Source of the DNA: JAUXFS01 sp963772635
GTDB taxonomy: Bacteria; Pseudomonadota; Alphaproteobacteria; Rhodospirillales; Defluviicoccaceae
Direction of reading: 5' to 3'
NCBI GenBank assembly: GCA_963772635.1
Contig: CAVYYK010000043.1
Span: 117,707-181,706 of the forward strand
Length of the DNA: 64,000 bases
The notes beneath the pieces are model-generated. The model was given only the letters and a program-made list of their open reading frames with translations. It was not told the origin of the DNA and did not search any database. Positions 9,703 to 19,755 of the stretch are shown piece after piece. Every line of letters starts with the position of its first letter. Within the stretch, counting starts at the first letter, position 1. The translations under genes were made by a program, and so were the position numbers.

Positions 9703-11346
9703 ATGGATATGGTGCGGGCGGCATGCTCGCTCTCGGCCGCATTGCTGGCGGTCATCCTGCTCTGCAGTTCTTGTCAGAACGCTCGGCTCGTGGGAACGCG
9801 CGGGCCCAGCTCCATCGACTCGAGCACCGGCACCGACGTCGCCGAACCGAAGATGTCGCCCGGCGCCGGTGAGCAAGGCATCGCAGCCGGCGCTAACGTG
9901 GTCAAGCCGCTGATGGTGATGCTCTCGGTGAAGAGCGGCGACACCAAGACGGTGGGAGCCGGCATCATCGCCGGGTTCGATGCCCAGGCCCTGTACGTGG
10001 TGACCGCCGATCACGTCGCCTTTTCCGATCCGTTCGAACCGGACCGCAAGCCCGACGAGATCGTCGCGAGGTTCTGGCTTCGCCCCGGCAGCACCCGTGA
10101 CGTCGAGGCCCAGGTGTTGCCGACACGGGATCGCGAACGCGACCTCGCGGTGCTGCGGGTCCCGATGGATGCGGATCTCCGCGCGTTCGTGGAGACGCTG
10201 CCGTTCACGCGCACGCGGACGCCGGAAGCGTTGCGCCGCCAGCAGGAGATCAACACCCTGGCAACCCGGCTCAACGACCTCGGCACCATCGGCAATCCGC
10301 TGGGCGTCGGCTGGTTCACCACCGACGCCGACCGCTTCCTGAAACCCGAGGGCGACGACATCCGCTTCGCCTCGAGCTGGCTGATGATCGGTCACTCCGG
10401 CGGCGGCCTGTTCACCCAGGATTGGCACCTGGTGGGCATGATCAAGACCCACGACCCGCCCGCGGGCGTCGCCCTGGGGCTCGACCGGATCGTCGCCACG
10501 CTTCGCGACTGGAAGATCCCGGTTGCTCTCGAGCTGCATCCGATCCCGCCGGCGAACCCCAAGATCTTCAAGGACTGTGCCCACTGTCCCGAGATGGTCG
10601 AGGTACCGGCGGGCCGGTTCGTCATGGGCGAGGAACTGGATCGGCGCCGCCGCGAGCCCAACGAAGATCCGGCCCACGAGGTCGTGTTGACGCGCGCGTT
10701 CGCGGTGGGACGCTACGAGGTCACGCTCGGCGAATACCGGGCGTTCGTCGCGGCGACCGGTGACGAACCCGCGGGCGGCTGCAAGGTCTGGAAGAACGGC
10801 ATCCGCGACGACGACCGCAGCAAGAATTGGCTCGATCCCGGTTATCCGACGGACGACCGTCAACCGGTGGTATGCATCAACTGGGACGAAGCCGAGGCGT
10901 ATACCAAATGGCTGAGCGAGACCACCGGGAAACGCTACCGGCTGCCGACGGAGGCGGAGTGGGAATACACGGCGCGGTCCGGCGGCGCCACCCGCTTCTG
11001 GTGGGGCGATCACTTCGTCGCCGGACAGGCCAATTGCCGGGACTGCGGCAGCGACTGGGACGACGAGCGGGCGGCACCGGTGGGGCAGTTCGTGCCCAAC
11101 TATTTCGGCGTCTACGACATGCACGGCAACGTCCAGGAATGGGTCGAGGACTGCTGGCACGACACCTACGTCGGCGCCCCGGCCGACGGCAGCGCCTGGC
11201 AGAACGACGGCGGCTGCAAGCATCGGGTCAAACGCGGCGGCACCTGGAACGAACCGAAGGACGACATCCGTTCCGGCAACCGCAACAAGGACGGCACCGA
11301 CAGCCACACCAGCGCCCTCGGCTTCCGCGTCGCCCGGGATCTCTAG
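9703..11346 (+). CDS. Envelope trypsin-like protease fused to a formylglycine-generating-enzyme (SUMF1) domain
   Basis: The N-terminus AALLAVILLCSSCQN is a signal with a lipoprotein-like cysteine, though the lipobox is imperfect. Residues ~75-275 are a trypsin-like peptidase with an apparently complete triad: His104 (VTADHVAF), Asp147 (ERDLAVL) and Ser232 (IGHSGGGLF). Residues ~295-545 are a SUMF1/FGE-sulfatase domain: MVEVPAGRFVMG, YEVTLGEYRAF, YRLPTEAEWEYTARSGG, DMHGNVQEWVEDCW, KRGGTWNEPKDDIRSGNRN and GFRVARDL. SUMF1-like domains either make formylglycine in sulfatases or bind ligands; no sulfatase gene is nearby. The gene follows two envelope-protein genes. The protease-SUMF1 pairing suggests regulated proteolysis at the cell surface, which is inference. 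Confidence 0.85.
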   Translation: MDMVRAACSLSAALLAVILLCSSCQNARLVGTRGPSSIDSSTGTDVAEPKMSPGAGEQGIAAGANVVKPLMVMLSVKSGDTKTVGAGIIAGFDAQALYVVTADHVAFSDPFEPDRKPDEIVARFWLRPGSTRDVEAQVLPTRDRERDLAVLRVPMDADLRAFVETLPFTRTRTPEALRRQQEINTLATRLNDLGTIGNPLGVGWFTTDADRFLKPEGDDIRFASSWLMIGHSGGGLFTQDWHLVGMIKTHDPPAGVALGLDRIVATLRDWKIPVALELHPIPPANPKIFKDCAHCPEMVEVPAGRFVMGEELDRRRREPNEDPAHEVVLTRAFAVGRYEVTLGEYRAFVAATGDEPAGGCKVWKNGIRDDDRSKNWLDPGYPTDDRQPVVCINWDEAEAYTKWLSETTGKRYRLPTEAEWEYTARSGGATRFWWGDHFVAGQANCRDCGSDWDDERAAPVGQFVPNYFGVYDMHGNVQEWVEDCWHDTYVGAPADGSAWQNDGGCKHRVKRGGTWNEPKDDIRSGNRNKDGTDSHTSALGFRVARDL

Positions 11347-12287
11347 CGATCTCGATCGCCCTCGACGGTGACGCGGTAGCCGATCCGCGGGAAATGGACG
11401 CAGACGGTGCCGACGCGGGGGTCTTCGCGGAGGATCGCGATCGTCTCCCGGTCGACCAGGCGGACGGTGCCGGCGACAGGCGGATCGCCGCCGTCGCCCT
11501 CGGGGACGACCGCCACCGTCATTCCGGGGGCGAGGCCCTGGGGGTCGTTCGGATCGGCGGTTTCGGGGGTGGCGGGCTCGGCGGCCGCGGCGATGTCGAG
11601 CGCCTCGCCCGAGGTCATTTCCTCAGGGCGGCCGTGGCCGATCGCCTCGACCCGCCGTTCCCAGGCCTCCAGCGACGGGAACTCGGACAGCAAGCGCGGA
11701 CCGCCCGACCAGCGGCCGCGGACGAACCAGACCAGGTAGTAGGCGAGCACGTCGGGAAGCCCCGGGCTGGTCGCCGAGGATGAACGTCCGGCCGGTCGCC
11801 AGCCGCTGATCGAACCAGCCGAACTGGCCACGGAGCTGGGCGACGACATGCGGCAGGTCGGCGTGGACCTTGTCGAGGTCCCAGTTCGGGGCCGAGATAG
11901 AGCCGGCCCCGGTCCCGGGCGAACTCCGCCGGCAGCTGGTCCGGCGCGGCGCCGAGGATCAGCTTGACGACGAGGTCGAACAGCGATCCCGTCGGTCCAC
12001 CGGCTCAGCCCCCACACCATCCCGGCGCTGCCGCCCGGGGTGAAGGTCGGCTCGGGGAAACGGCGCTCCAGCTCGCGCAGGATGCACTGGCTGTCGCAGT
12101 AGACGTCGGCGCCGACCTGCATCACCGGGGTGCGCCGATAACCGCCGGTCAGCGGCATCAGGTCCGGCTTCGGCGGCAGCCGGGGGATCTCCACCGAGCG
12201 CCAGGCGAGCCCCTTGATGCCGAGCCCGACCCGCACCTTCTCGGAAACCGGCGACTGCGGATAGTGATGCAGGATGACCTCGTTCAT
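11343..12287 (-). CDS. Glutathione S-transferase family protein (internal frameshifts)
   Basis: ATG 12287 opens a thioredoxin-fold GST N-terminus: VILHHYPQSPVSEKVRVGLGIKG, then RRTPVMQVGADVYCDSQCILRELERRFP. The C-terminal helical domain is recovered in FPSLEAWERRVEAIGHG, followed by ~80 residues ending VCVHFPRIGYRVTVEGDRD. In between (about 11758-11990) three single-base changes shift the frame and finally restore it; correcting them by eye recovers plausible GST sequence (for example GAAPDQLPAEFARDRGRL and FGWFDQRLATGRTFILGD). These look like sequencing errors. The gene overlaps the end of the convergent protease-SUMF1 gene by 4 bp. Substrate unknown. Confidence 0.72.
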   Translation of the reverse strand: MNEVILHHYPQSPVSEKVRVGLGIKGLAWRSVEIPRLPPKPDLMPLTGGYRRTPVMQVGADVYCDSQCILRELERRFPEPTFTPGGSAGMVWGLSRWTDGIAVRPRRQADPRRRAGPAAGGVRPGPGPALSRPRTGTSTRSTPTCRMSSPSSVASSAGSISGWRPAGRSSSATSPGLPDVLAYYLVWFVRGRWSGGPRLLSEFPSLEAWERRVEAIGHGRPEEMTSGEALDIAAAAEPATPETADPNDPQGLAPGMTVAVVPEGDGGDPPVAGTVRLVDRETIAILREDPRVGTVCVHFPRIGYRVTVEGDRDR

Positions 12288-12452
12288 GATGTTCGCTCCA
12301 TCGGTTGTGGCCCAGCCTAGACTTTCCGGCCTCGCCCGCTCCGTCAACACAAACCGTCGAAGGTCGACAGCACCGACGGCGGCGCGGTATAGGTGAGTGT
12401 GCGGCTTGGTCTTCATGTTCTCGTGAGTGCCGGGGAACGATCGATTGGGCTG

Positions 12453-13799
12453 ATGGAAACGAACGACACCGACGCTGGCGAGACCGGATATGCGACCGCC
12501 CTGTTGCCGGGTGTGTCTCATCCGCTGCGCAAGTCGGTAATCAACGAACTTCACGCCCGACCGTTCGAACAGCTGAAACCACCGGCAAGGGCATCGCACT
12601 TGGCCGTCGTCACCGGTGAGAGCGACGAGGTGGCGCGGGAAAAACACGCCCACTTCCTTCGCCTCTGTGCACGCTACGACGTGGCGCCGCCGGGAGAAGG
12701 CGCCAAGCACTTCGTCCAGGATCTGGGGCCGTTTCGCGTCCGATGGGAGCGCCATGGTGAGTTCTGCACCTATACGTTCCTGCGCGACGGACCGTTCGCC
12801 GATCCATTCGCCGATCCGGTGATCAACCTGGTGCCCCGCGATTGGCTCGACACCATTCCCGGCCAGGTATTGGTCGCCGCCCATGTGGCGCTGGAAGATC
12901 GGGATGCCCCGGAACGGGAAGCGGTGGCGCTGTCCCGCCTGTTCAATCACCACGGCTTGATCGGGAGTGGCATCGGCGGTGGCAACGCGATGATGTGGAC
13001 CGATCTCCGGGTCGACCAGGATGGATTTACCCGCTTTCTCGTTCGCGACGTCGATCTCCACGATCGCCAGGCCGGACGCGCCGTTCAGCGGTTGCTCGAG
13101 ATCCACACCTACAGCTCCATGGCACTTCTGGCGCTGGCACCGGCGCAGGATGCGATCCCGCGGATCGCCCGTTGCGACGCTGTGCTCTCCGAAATTACCC
13201 ACCGCCTGGGGATGCTACGGGACGTGGACGACGAGCGCGCCCTGCTCGGCGAAATCACCGGGTTGGCGGGCGAGGTCGAGCGCATCGCGGCCGCCACCAA
13301 TTACCGCTTCGGCGCCGCCCGCGCCTACTACGAGCTGGTCCTCACCCGCCTGAACGAGCTCCGCGAGCAACGGGTCGACGGCTTCCAGCGGCTGAGCGTC
13401 TTTCTCGATCGTCGCCTGGGTCCGGCGATGCGCACCTGCCAAGCCACCTCGGAACGCCAGGAGACCTTGGCGGCGCACGTCGCTCGCGCCAGCAACCTCC
13501 TGCGCACCCGGGTCGACGTCGCATTGGAGGCGCAGAACCAGGGCGTTTTGCAGTCGATGAACCGGCGGGCGCAACTGCAACTCCGGTTGCAGGCCACCGT
13601 CGAGGGCCTGTCGGTGGCGGCGATCAGTTACTACGTGGTCGGGCTGATCGGCCACATCGCCGAGGCGCTCGAATCGAGCGGTCTACCGATCGAACCCGAT
13701 GTCGTCAGCGGGGTGGCGATCCCGTTCGTGGTCGGCACCGTATGGTACGGCGTACGCCACGTGCGTCAGCTTGCCACCCGTGACGACGAGACGGGTTAG
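12453..13799 (+). CDS. DUF3422 family membrane-anchored protein
   Basis: The protein (~448 residues) begins near HPLRKSVINELHARPFEQL, the hallmark opening of DUF3422. It contains the long helical core and ends in two hydrophobic segments (SVAAISYYVVGLIGHIAEAL and VVSGVAIPFVVGTVWYGVRHV), which suggest an inner-membrane anchor at the C-terminus. ATG 12453 was chosen because family homology starts right after it; an upstream GTG at 12393 is possible. DUF3422 has no established function; it is common in proteobacteria. The stop codon overlaps that of the convergent FAD-dependent dehydrogenase by four bases (shared TTAG). Confidence 0.85.
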   Translation: METNDTDAGETGYATALLPGVSHPLRKSVINELHARPFEQLKPPARASHLAVVTGESDEVAREKHAHFLRLCARYDVAPPGEGAKHFVQDLGPFRVRWERHGEFCTYTFLRDGPFADPFADPVINLVPRDWLDTIPGQVLVAAHVALEDRDAPEREAVALSRLFNHHGLIGSGIGGGNAMMWTDLRVDQDGFTRFLVRDVDLHDRQAGRAVQRLLEIHTYSSMALLALAPAQDAIPRIARCDAVLSEITHRLGMLRDVDDERALLGEITGLAGEVERIAAATNYRFGAARAYYELVLTRLNELREQRVDGFQRLSVFLDRRLGPAMRTCQATSERQETLAAHVARASNLLRTRVDVALEAQNQGVLQSMNRRAQLQLRLQATVEGLSVAAISYYVVGLIGHIAEALESSGLPIEPDVVSGVAIPFVVGTVWYGVRHVRQLATRDDETG

Positions 13800-16760
13800 C
13801 GTTCGGGTTCGGCCAGAGCCGCTTGCAGCACGCGGGCGACGTGAAGGGCGGTGCGCCCGGTGCCGTCGTGGATCTGATGGCGGCAGCTGGTTCCGTCCGC
13901 CACCACCAGGGTACCGTCGCCGACGGCCCGCACCGCCGGTAGCAGCGACAACTCCCCCATCCTCATCGACACATCATAAGTGTCGGCGCCGTAGCCGAAG
14001 GCACCGGCCATGCCGCAACAGCTCGACGTCACCGTTTCCACTTCCAGCTCGGGTACCAGCCGCAGGACCGTCTCGACGCTACCCATCACGGCGAAAGCCT
14101 TCTGGTGGCAATGGCCGTGCAACAGTGCCTGTTTCGGTCGGACCGGTTGCAGCTTCAGGTCCAGCCGCCCGGCCGCGTGCTCGCCGGCGAGAAACTCCTC
14201 GAACAACTGCGCCCGCTGTTCCAGCGCCGAAGTCTCCGGTCCGGGTAGGAGTACGCCGAATTCGTCGCGCAGCGTGAGCAGACAGGAGGGTTCCAGCCCG
14301 ACCACCGGCAGTCCGCGCGCGACGAACGGTCCGAGGGCGGCGATCGTCCGGCGCGCCTCCGCCCTCGCCTCGTCGACCATCCCGACCGAGAGGAACGTGC
14401 GTCCGCAACAGAGCGGCCGTCCGCCTCCGGCCGCGCGCGGCAGGTGGACGCGGTAGCCGGCGGCCCGGAGGACGCTCAGCGCCGCCTCCAGGTTCTCCGG
14501 CTCGAAATAGGTGTTGAAGGTATCGGCGAGCAGAACGATCTCGCGGCCGTTCTCGGGTCCTACAGTGGAGGCCTTCGGGCGAAAGGCGTCGCGCCGCCAG
14601 CGCGGCAGGGTGCGCCGGGCGCTGAACCCCGTGAGCCGTTCGCTTACTGCGGCGCCGCCGGGCAGCCGGTCGCGCAGGTTGGCGAGGAACGACAGTCGCG
14701 ACATCCACGGCGCGTAGCGGGGCAGATAGCCCACCAGCCTGTCGTGCAGCGAGCGGCCGTGGCGCTTGGCGTACTGGTAGAGGAACTCGGTTTTCATCCG
14801 CGCCATGTCGACGCCGGTCGGGCATTCCCGCTTGCAGCCCTTGCAGCCGACGCACAACCGCATGGTCTCGGCCATGGCGTCCGCGGTGAGCGCGTCGGCG
14901 CCGAGCTGCCCGGAGATCGCCAGCCTGAGGGAGTTCGCCCGGCCGCGGGTCAGGTGCTGCTCGTCGCCGGTGGCCCGGTACGACGGGCACATCACCGCGG
15001 CGTCGCGCTTGCGGCAGGCGCCGTTGTTGTTGCACATCTCGACGGCGCCGGCGAATCCGCCCCACTCCGACCAGTCGAGGGCGGTGTCGAAGCGCTCGAC
15101 CCCGTAGCCGGGCTTGAAGCGGAACAGCGAGCGGTCGTCCATCCGCGGCGGGCGGACGATCTTTCCCGGGTTGAACAGACCGTCGGGATCGAACCGGTCC
15201 TTGACCTCGGCGAAGGTGCCGGTCATCCGCGGGCCGAACATCGCCTCGTGGAACTCGGAGCGGGTGAGGCCGTCGCCGTGCTCGCCGGAGTGGGACCCCT
15301 TGTACTCGCGGACCATGGCGAACGCCTCCTCGGCGATCGCCCGCATTTTTATGGCGTCTGCTTCGAGCTTGAGGTTGAGGATCGGCCGGACGTGCAGGCA
15401 GCCGACCGAGGCGTGGGCGTACCAGGTGCCCTCGGTGCCGTGCTTGCGGAAAACCTGGGTCAACCGGTCGGTATAGTCGGCAAGATCGTCGAGTGGGACG
15501 GCGCAGTCCTCGATGAACGACACCGGTTTGCCGTCGCCCTTCATCGACATCATGATGTTGAGGCCGGCCTTGCGGACGTCCCAGATGGCCCGCTGAAACG
15601 CCGGATCGAGGGCCTCGACGACGGCGTCGGCGAAGCCCAGGGACTCCATCAACTCCACCAGGCGCTTCAGCCGGCGGCGCTGCTCCGCCGCGGTCTTCGC
15701 CGGCGAACTCGACCAGCAGCACGGCATCCGGCTTGCCCTTGACGAATTTCTCCACCGTCGGCCGGAACATGGCGATGTCGCGGGACAGCTCGATCATCGT
15801 GCGGTCGACCAGTTCCACCGCCGACGGCTCCAACTCGACGATTTGCCGGGTCGAGTCCATCGCCTGGTAGAAGCTCGGGAAGTGGCAGATGCCGAGCACC
15901 TTGTGCGGCGGGATCGGTTGCAACTCGAGATGGATGCGGGTCGAGAACGCGAGCGTTCCCTCGGAGCCGACGAGCAGGTGCGACAGGTTCGGGTGTCCGC
16001 CGTTGACCAGGGCGTCGATGTTGTAGCCGCCGACCCGGCGCTGCAGCTTGGGAAATCGAGCATCGATCTCGCCGGCTTCCCGCCGCCCCAGCTCCAGCAT
16101 GGCGCCGACCAACTCGCGGTAGCGCGCATCTCCCCCGCCGTTGCCGGTCTCTCCTTCGACCGCGCCGAACCGACGGGTCACGCCGTCGGCGAGGATGGCT
16201 TCGATCGCCCGGACATTGTCGCGCATGGTGCCGTAACGGATCGAACGGGCGCCGCAGCTGTTGTTGCCGGTCATCCCGCCGATGGTGGCGCGGCTGCTGG
16301 TCGAGACGTCGACCGGGAACATCAGGTTGTGGGGCTTGAGGAAGTCGTTGAGCTGATCGAGCACCAGGCCCGGCTGGACGCAGGCCTCGCGGCGGTGCGT
16401 GTCGAACGAGAGAACCCGGTCGAGGTGCTTGCTGACGTCGACGACGATCGCCTCGCCGACCGTCTGTCCGCATTGCGAGGTGCCGCCGCCGCGGGGAAGC
16501 ACCGGAACCTTCTCCTCGGCGGCGATCTGGATGACGCGGGCCACGTCCTGTTCGGACCGGGGCACGACAACGCCGATCGGCTCGATCTGGTAGATCGAGG
16601 CGTCGGTGCTGTAACGGCCGCGGCTGAAAGCGTCGAACAGCACCTCGCCCTCGATCTCGCGGGTCAGGCGCCGGGCGAGGCCACTGTCGCCGATACGGGA
16701 TCGGCCGGACGTGTGAGAACGGGTTGCCACCATTGGAACCGTCGATTTCTGGGGCGCCAC
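13796..16760 (-). CDS. FAD-linked oxidase / Fe-S dehydrogenase fusion (YdiJ/GlcD-GlcF type), one frameshift
   Basis: The ~988-residue product has an N-terminal FAD-binding PCMH domain (VLPRGGGTSQCGQT, ATIGGMTGNNSCGARSIRYG), an FAD-oxidase C-terminal domain (GSHSGEHGDGLTRSEFH), a ferredoxin-like [4Fe-4S] motif (CVGCKGCKRECPTGVD) and two CCG cysteine-rich domains (GGGRPLCCGRTF, TVTSSCCGMAGAFGYG). The same layout occurs in YdiJ-type 2-hydroxyacid (D-lactate or D-2-hydroxyglutarate) dehydrogenases of similar length. The frame shifts once near 15700 (LVEFAGED / AAEQRRRLKRLV), probably a sequence error. GTG 16760 or the ATG about 27 bp downstream could start the protein. Electrons would pass via Fe-S clusters to the quinone pool. 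Substrate is inferred only from family. Confidence 0.8.
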
Positions 16761-16895
16761 ACTCAGACCTTAACATCCTGAATGGCAATTGCAACGCGAC
16801 CGGCTGGGATACCCGGGAGCGGCGATCGCCGTTGATCGAGGCTCGAAATGCATGCACTATCGTTGCCAGACGGCAACGAAGCGGGGAAACCGGCC

Positions 16896-18111
16896 ATGGC
16901 TTACCGTAGCGGACGTCATTTCCTGCAGATTCCCGGTCCCACCAACGTGCCGGAGCGTATTCTCCGCGCCATCGACCGTCCGACCATCGACCATCGCGGC
17001 CCCGAATTCGCGGAGATGACCCGCGAAGTCCTCGCCGGGCTCAAGGCGATCTTCCAGACCGACGGGCCGGTGGTGATCTACCCGGCGTCCGGTACCGGCG
17101 CCTGGGAGGCGGCCCTCGTCAACGTGCTTTCCCCGGGCGACCGGGTGTTGATGTTCGAGACCGGGCACTTCGCGACGTTGTGGCGGCAACTGGCCGGGCG
17201 CTACGGGCTGGAGGTCGATTTCGTCCCGGGTGACTGGCGGCACGGCGTTCGGCCCGACGCGGTCGAGGAAAAGCTCGCCGAGGATCGGAGACCACGCCAT
17301 CAAGGCGCTGTGCGTCGTCCACAACGAGACGTCGACCGGCGTGACCACGCGATTGGCCGACGTGCGCAAGGCCATCGACGGGGCCGGCCATCCGGCGTTG
17401 CTGATGGTCGACACCATTTCCTCCCTGGCCTCGATCGACTACCGGCACCGGGAGTGGGGCGTCGACGTCACGGTGGCCGGCTCGCAGAAGGGCCTGATGC
17501 TGCCGCCGGGACTGAGCTTCAACGCGATCAGCGACAAGGCGCTGAAAGCCTCGGAGACCGCCCGGTTGCCCCGTTCCTACTGGGCCTGGCAGGAGATGCT
17601 GAAGGCCAACGAGGCGGGCTTCTTCCCCTATACGCCGGCGACCAACCTGTTGTTCGGGTTGCGCGAGGCGATCCGGATGCTGCTCGAGGAAGGCCTGGAA
17701 GCGGTGTTCGCCCGCCACGCCCGTCTCGCCGAGGCGACCCGCCGTGCGGTCCGCGCCTGGGGCCTCGAACTTCTTTGCCTCGACGAGAAAGAGTACAGCA
17801 ATTCACTGACGGCGGTGCTGATGCCCGACGGCCACGACGCCGACGCCTTCCGCAAGGTAGTGCTGGAGAACTACGACATGTCGCTCGGAAACGGCCTCGG
17901 CAAGGTTCAGGGCAAGGTGTTCCGGATCGGCCACCTCGGCGACTTCAACGAGTTGATGCTGGCCGGCACCCTCGCAGGGGTCGAGATGGGTCTCGAGCGG
18001 GCCGGCGTCCCGCACAGCACGGGCGGCGTTCAAGCGGCTCTCGACTTTCTCTCGGGCCGCACCGCAGAGGAGGAACATCGGGTTCGCGCCAGGGTCGGCG
18101 CGGCGTCCTAA
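16896..18111 (+). CDS. Class V aminotransferase, serine/aspartate-glyoxylate type (one frameshift)
   Basis: GGGGAAA precedes ATG 16896. The product opens with FLQIPGPTNVPERILRAI, the typical start of alanine/serine-glyoxylate aminotransferases. The PLP lysine lies in VAGSQKGLMLPPGLSFN, a pattern shared by serine-glyoxylate and aspartate-glyoxylate (BhcA-like) enzymes. It would transfer an amino group to glyoxylate, giving glycine. The frame changes once near 17285 (KLAEDR / DHAIKALCVVHNETSTG), most likely a sequence error. About 57 bp downstream begins a TRAP transporter, followed by an enoyl-CoA hydratase and a CoA-transferase, all on the same strand. It may act on a substrate imported by that transporter; the identity is unknown. 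Confidence 0.8.
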
Positions 18112-18168
18112 TTCGGTCTTGACCGAAAACAAGGGTCCCAAACGGATCCAAACATATGGGAGGACAAC

Positions 18169-19152
18169 ATGAGATTGCTGAAACACCTGATATTGGCGCT
18201 GTTCGCCACCGTGATCGCCGGAAGCGCCTGGGCCGAGGAAATCGAGCTCAAGTTCGGCCACGTCGGCGCGCCGGGATCGTTGTTCGAGGCTTCGGCCAAC
18301 GAGTTCGCCAAACGCGCCAACGAAAAGCTCGCGGGCAAGGCCAAGGTGGTGACCTTCGGCTCGAGCCAGTTGGGCAAGGACCAGGAGCTGCTGCAGAAAT
18401 TGAAGCTGGGCACGGTCGACTTCGCCCTGCCGTCGACGGTGATGTCCTCGGTCGCCGACGAGTTCGGGCTGTTCGAAATGCCTTATCTCGTCAAGGACCG
18501 GGACCACATGGGCCGGATCGAGAAGGAGATCTTCTGGGAGAAAATCGCACCGGCGGCGGATGCCAAAGGCTACAAGATCCTCGCCGTCTGGGAGAACGGG
18601 TTCCGCCACATCACCAACAACAAGCATCCGATCAACGTCCCGGCCGATCTGCAAGGAATCAAGTTGCGGACGCCGAAGGGGGAATGGCGGGTCAAGATGT
18701 TCCAGTCCTACGGCGCCAATCCGACGCCGATGTCGCTCTCCGAGGTGTTCACCGCGTTGCAAACCGGTGTCATCGACGGCCAGGAGAACCCCCTCGCTCA
18801 GATCTACAGCTCCAAGTTCCAGGAGGTGCAGAAGTACCTGTCGCTGACCGGACACGTCTACACACCGGCGTACATCACCGTCGGCAAGGAGAAATGGGAG
18901 AGCCTACCGGCCGACGTCCGACAGATCCTGGAGGAAACCGCCAGGGAGACCCAAGCCTACGTCTACGAAACGGCGGCAAGGCTGGACACGGAGCTGCTCG
19001 AGAAGTTGAAGGCGAGCGGCATGGAGGTCAACGAAGCGGACAAGGCCGCGTTCATCGCCGCCAGCAAAGGCATCTACGACGAGTTCGCGACGACCGTCCC
19101 CGGGGGCAAGGAAATGGTCGACAAGGCGATCAGTCTGGGCGGCAGTTCCTGA
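18169..19152 (+). CDS. dctP: TRAP transporter substrate-binding protein (DctP family)
   Basis: A 327-residue periplasmic protein with signal peptide MRLLKHLILALFATVIAGSA-WA. DctP-family features are FGHVGAPGSLFEASANEFAK, the helix GKDQELLQKLKLGTVDFALPS and the ligand-contacting region LQGIKLRTPKGEWRVKMFQSYGANP, whose arginine usually binds a carboxylate. GGGAGGAC lies just before the ATG. It captures a probably carboxylated solute and delivers it to DctQM encoded immediately downstream. The specific ligand is not evident; neighbouring CoA-ester enzymes suggest an organic acid. Confidence 0.9.
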   Translation: MRLLKHLILALFATVIAGSAWAEEIELKFGHVGAPGSLFEASANEFAKRANEKLAGKAKVVTFGSSQLGKDQELLQKLKLGTVDFALPSTVMSSVADEFGLFEMPYLVKDRDHMGRIEKEIFWEKIAPAADAKGYKILAVWENGFRHITNNKHPINVPADLQGIKLRTPKGEWRVKMFQSYGANPTPMSLSEVFTALQTGVIDGQENPLAQIYSSKFQEVQKYLSLTGHVYTPAYITVGKEKWESLPADVRQILEETARETQAYVYETAARLDTELLEKLKASGMEVNEADKAAFIAASKGIYDEFATTVPGGKEMVDKAISLGGSS

Positions 19153-19158
19153 GCCGGG

Positions 19159-19191
19159 CGGACCCGCCCCGGCGCCGGCGGGGCGGGTCCG
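19159..19191 (+). terminator. Strong hairpin between dctP and dctQ
   Basis: A perfect 13-bp inverted repeat (CGGACCCGCCCCG and its complement) with a 7-base loop begins 6 bp after the dctP stop. No T-run follows, so it is not a classic intrinsic terminator. It more likely protects the 3' end of the dctP message or attenuates, giving more binding protein than permease, as is common for TRAP operons. Confidence 0.7.
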
Positions 19192-19242
19192 TTCGCATTC
19201 CAACATGAGCGTTTCGAGCAATAGCCAAGTCATGGGGGCCTC

Positions 19243-19755
19243 GTGCTGACCCGCGCGCAACAGAAGCTGCGGGTGGTTCTTGAGGCCATCCTGATATTTC
19301 TGGTGGTGGCCCTCACCGCCGTCGTCATCGTCGCCGTCGTTTACCGCAAGGCGGGCGCCTCGCTCGCCTGGTCCGACGAGATCGCCTCGATCCTGCTCGC
19401 CTGGGTGACCTATTACGGTGCCGCCCTTGCCGCCTTGAACCGCGGACATATCGGCTTCGATGGCCTGATCCTGGCCCTTCCGCGGCGCGTACGGATGCCG
19501 CTGGTGGTCGTTGCCGAGGTTTTCGTCTTCGGCTTCTTCATTGTCTTGGCGTGGACCGGTTGGGTGGTGGTGCAAGTCCTCGCGGGCGACACGTTGGTCA
19601 GCCTGCCCGAGATTTCCGTCCAGCTGACCCAGTCGGTCATTCCTGTTGGTGCAATTCTGTTCATCATCTGCGAAGCGGTGAGCCTGCCCGGCTATTGGCG
19701 CCAGATGGCGGGCGGAATCGACGACGAGGCAGCGGCGGAGGGACCGCCGTCATGA
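19243..19755 (+). CDS. dctQ: TRAP transporter small permease (DctQ family)
   Basis: A 170-residue protein with four predicted membrane helices (ILIFLVVALTAVVIVAVVY, LLAWVTYYGAALAALN, PLVVVAEVFVFGFFIVLAWTG, IPVGAILFIICEAVSL). It matches DctQ in length and in the WSDEIASILLAWVTYYGAALA motif. The start is GTG 19243. Its stop overlaps the dctM start (ATGA), indicating translational coupling. It forms the small subunit of the sodium-driven importer. Confidence 0.88.
   Translation: MLTRAQQKLRVVLEAILIFLVVALTAVVIVAVVYRKAGASLAWSDEIASILLAWVTYYGAALAALNRGHIGFDGLILALPRRVRMPLVVVAEVFVFGFFIVLAWTGWVVVQVLAGDTLVSLPEISVQLTQSVIPVGAILFIICEAVSLPGYWRQMAGGIDDEAAAEGPPS

Noticed and set aside
9334..11307. Long minus-strand frame of 657 codons
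   Set aside because: It is antisense to the protease-SUMF1 gene and has no family features; a high-GC shadow.
14444..15742. Plus-strand frame of 432 codons
   Set aside because: Antisense to the FAD dehydrogenase, which has clear cofactor motifs in its own frame.
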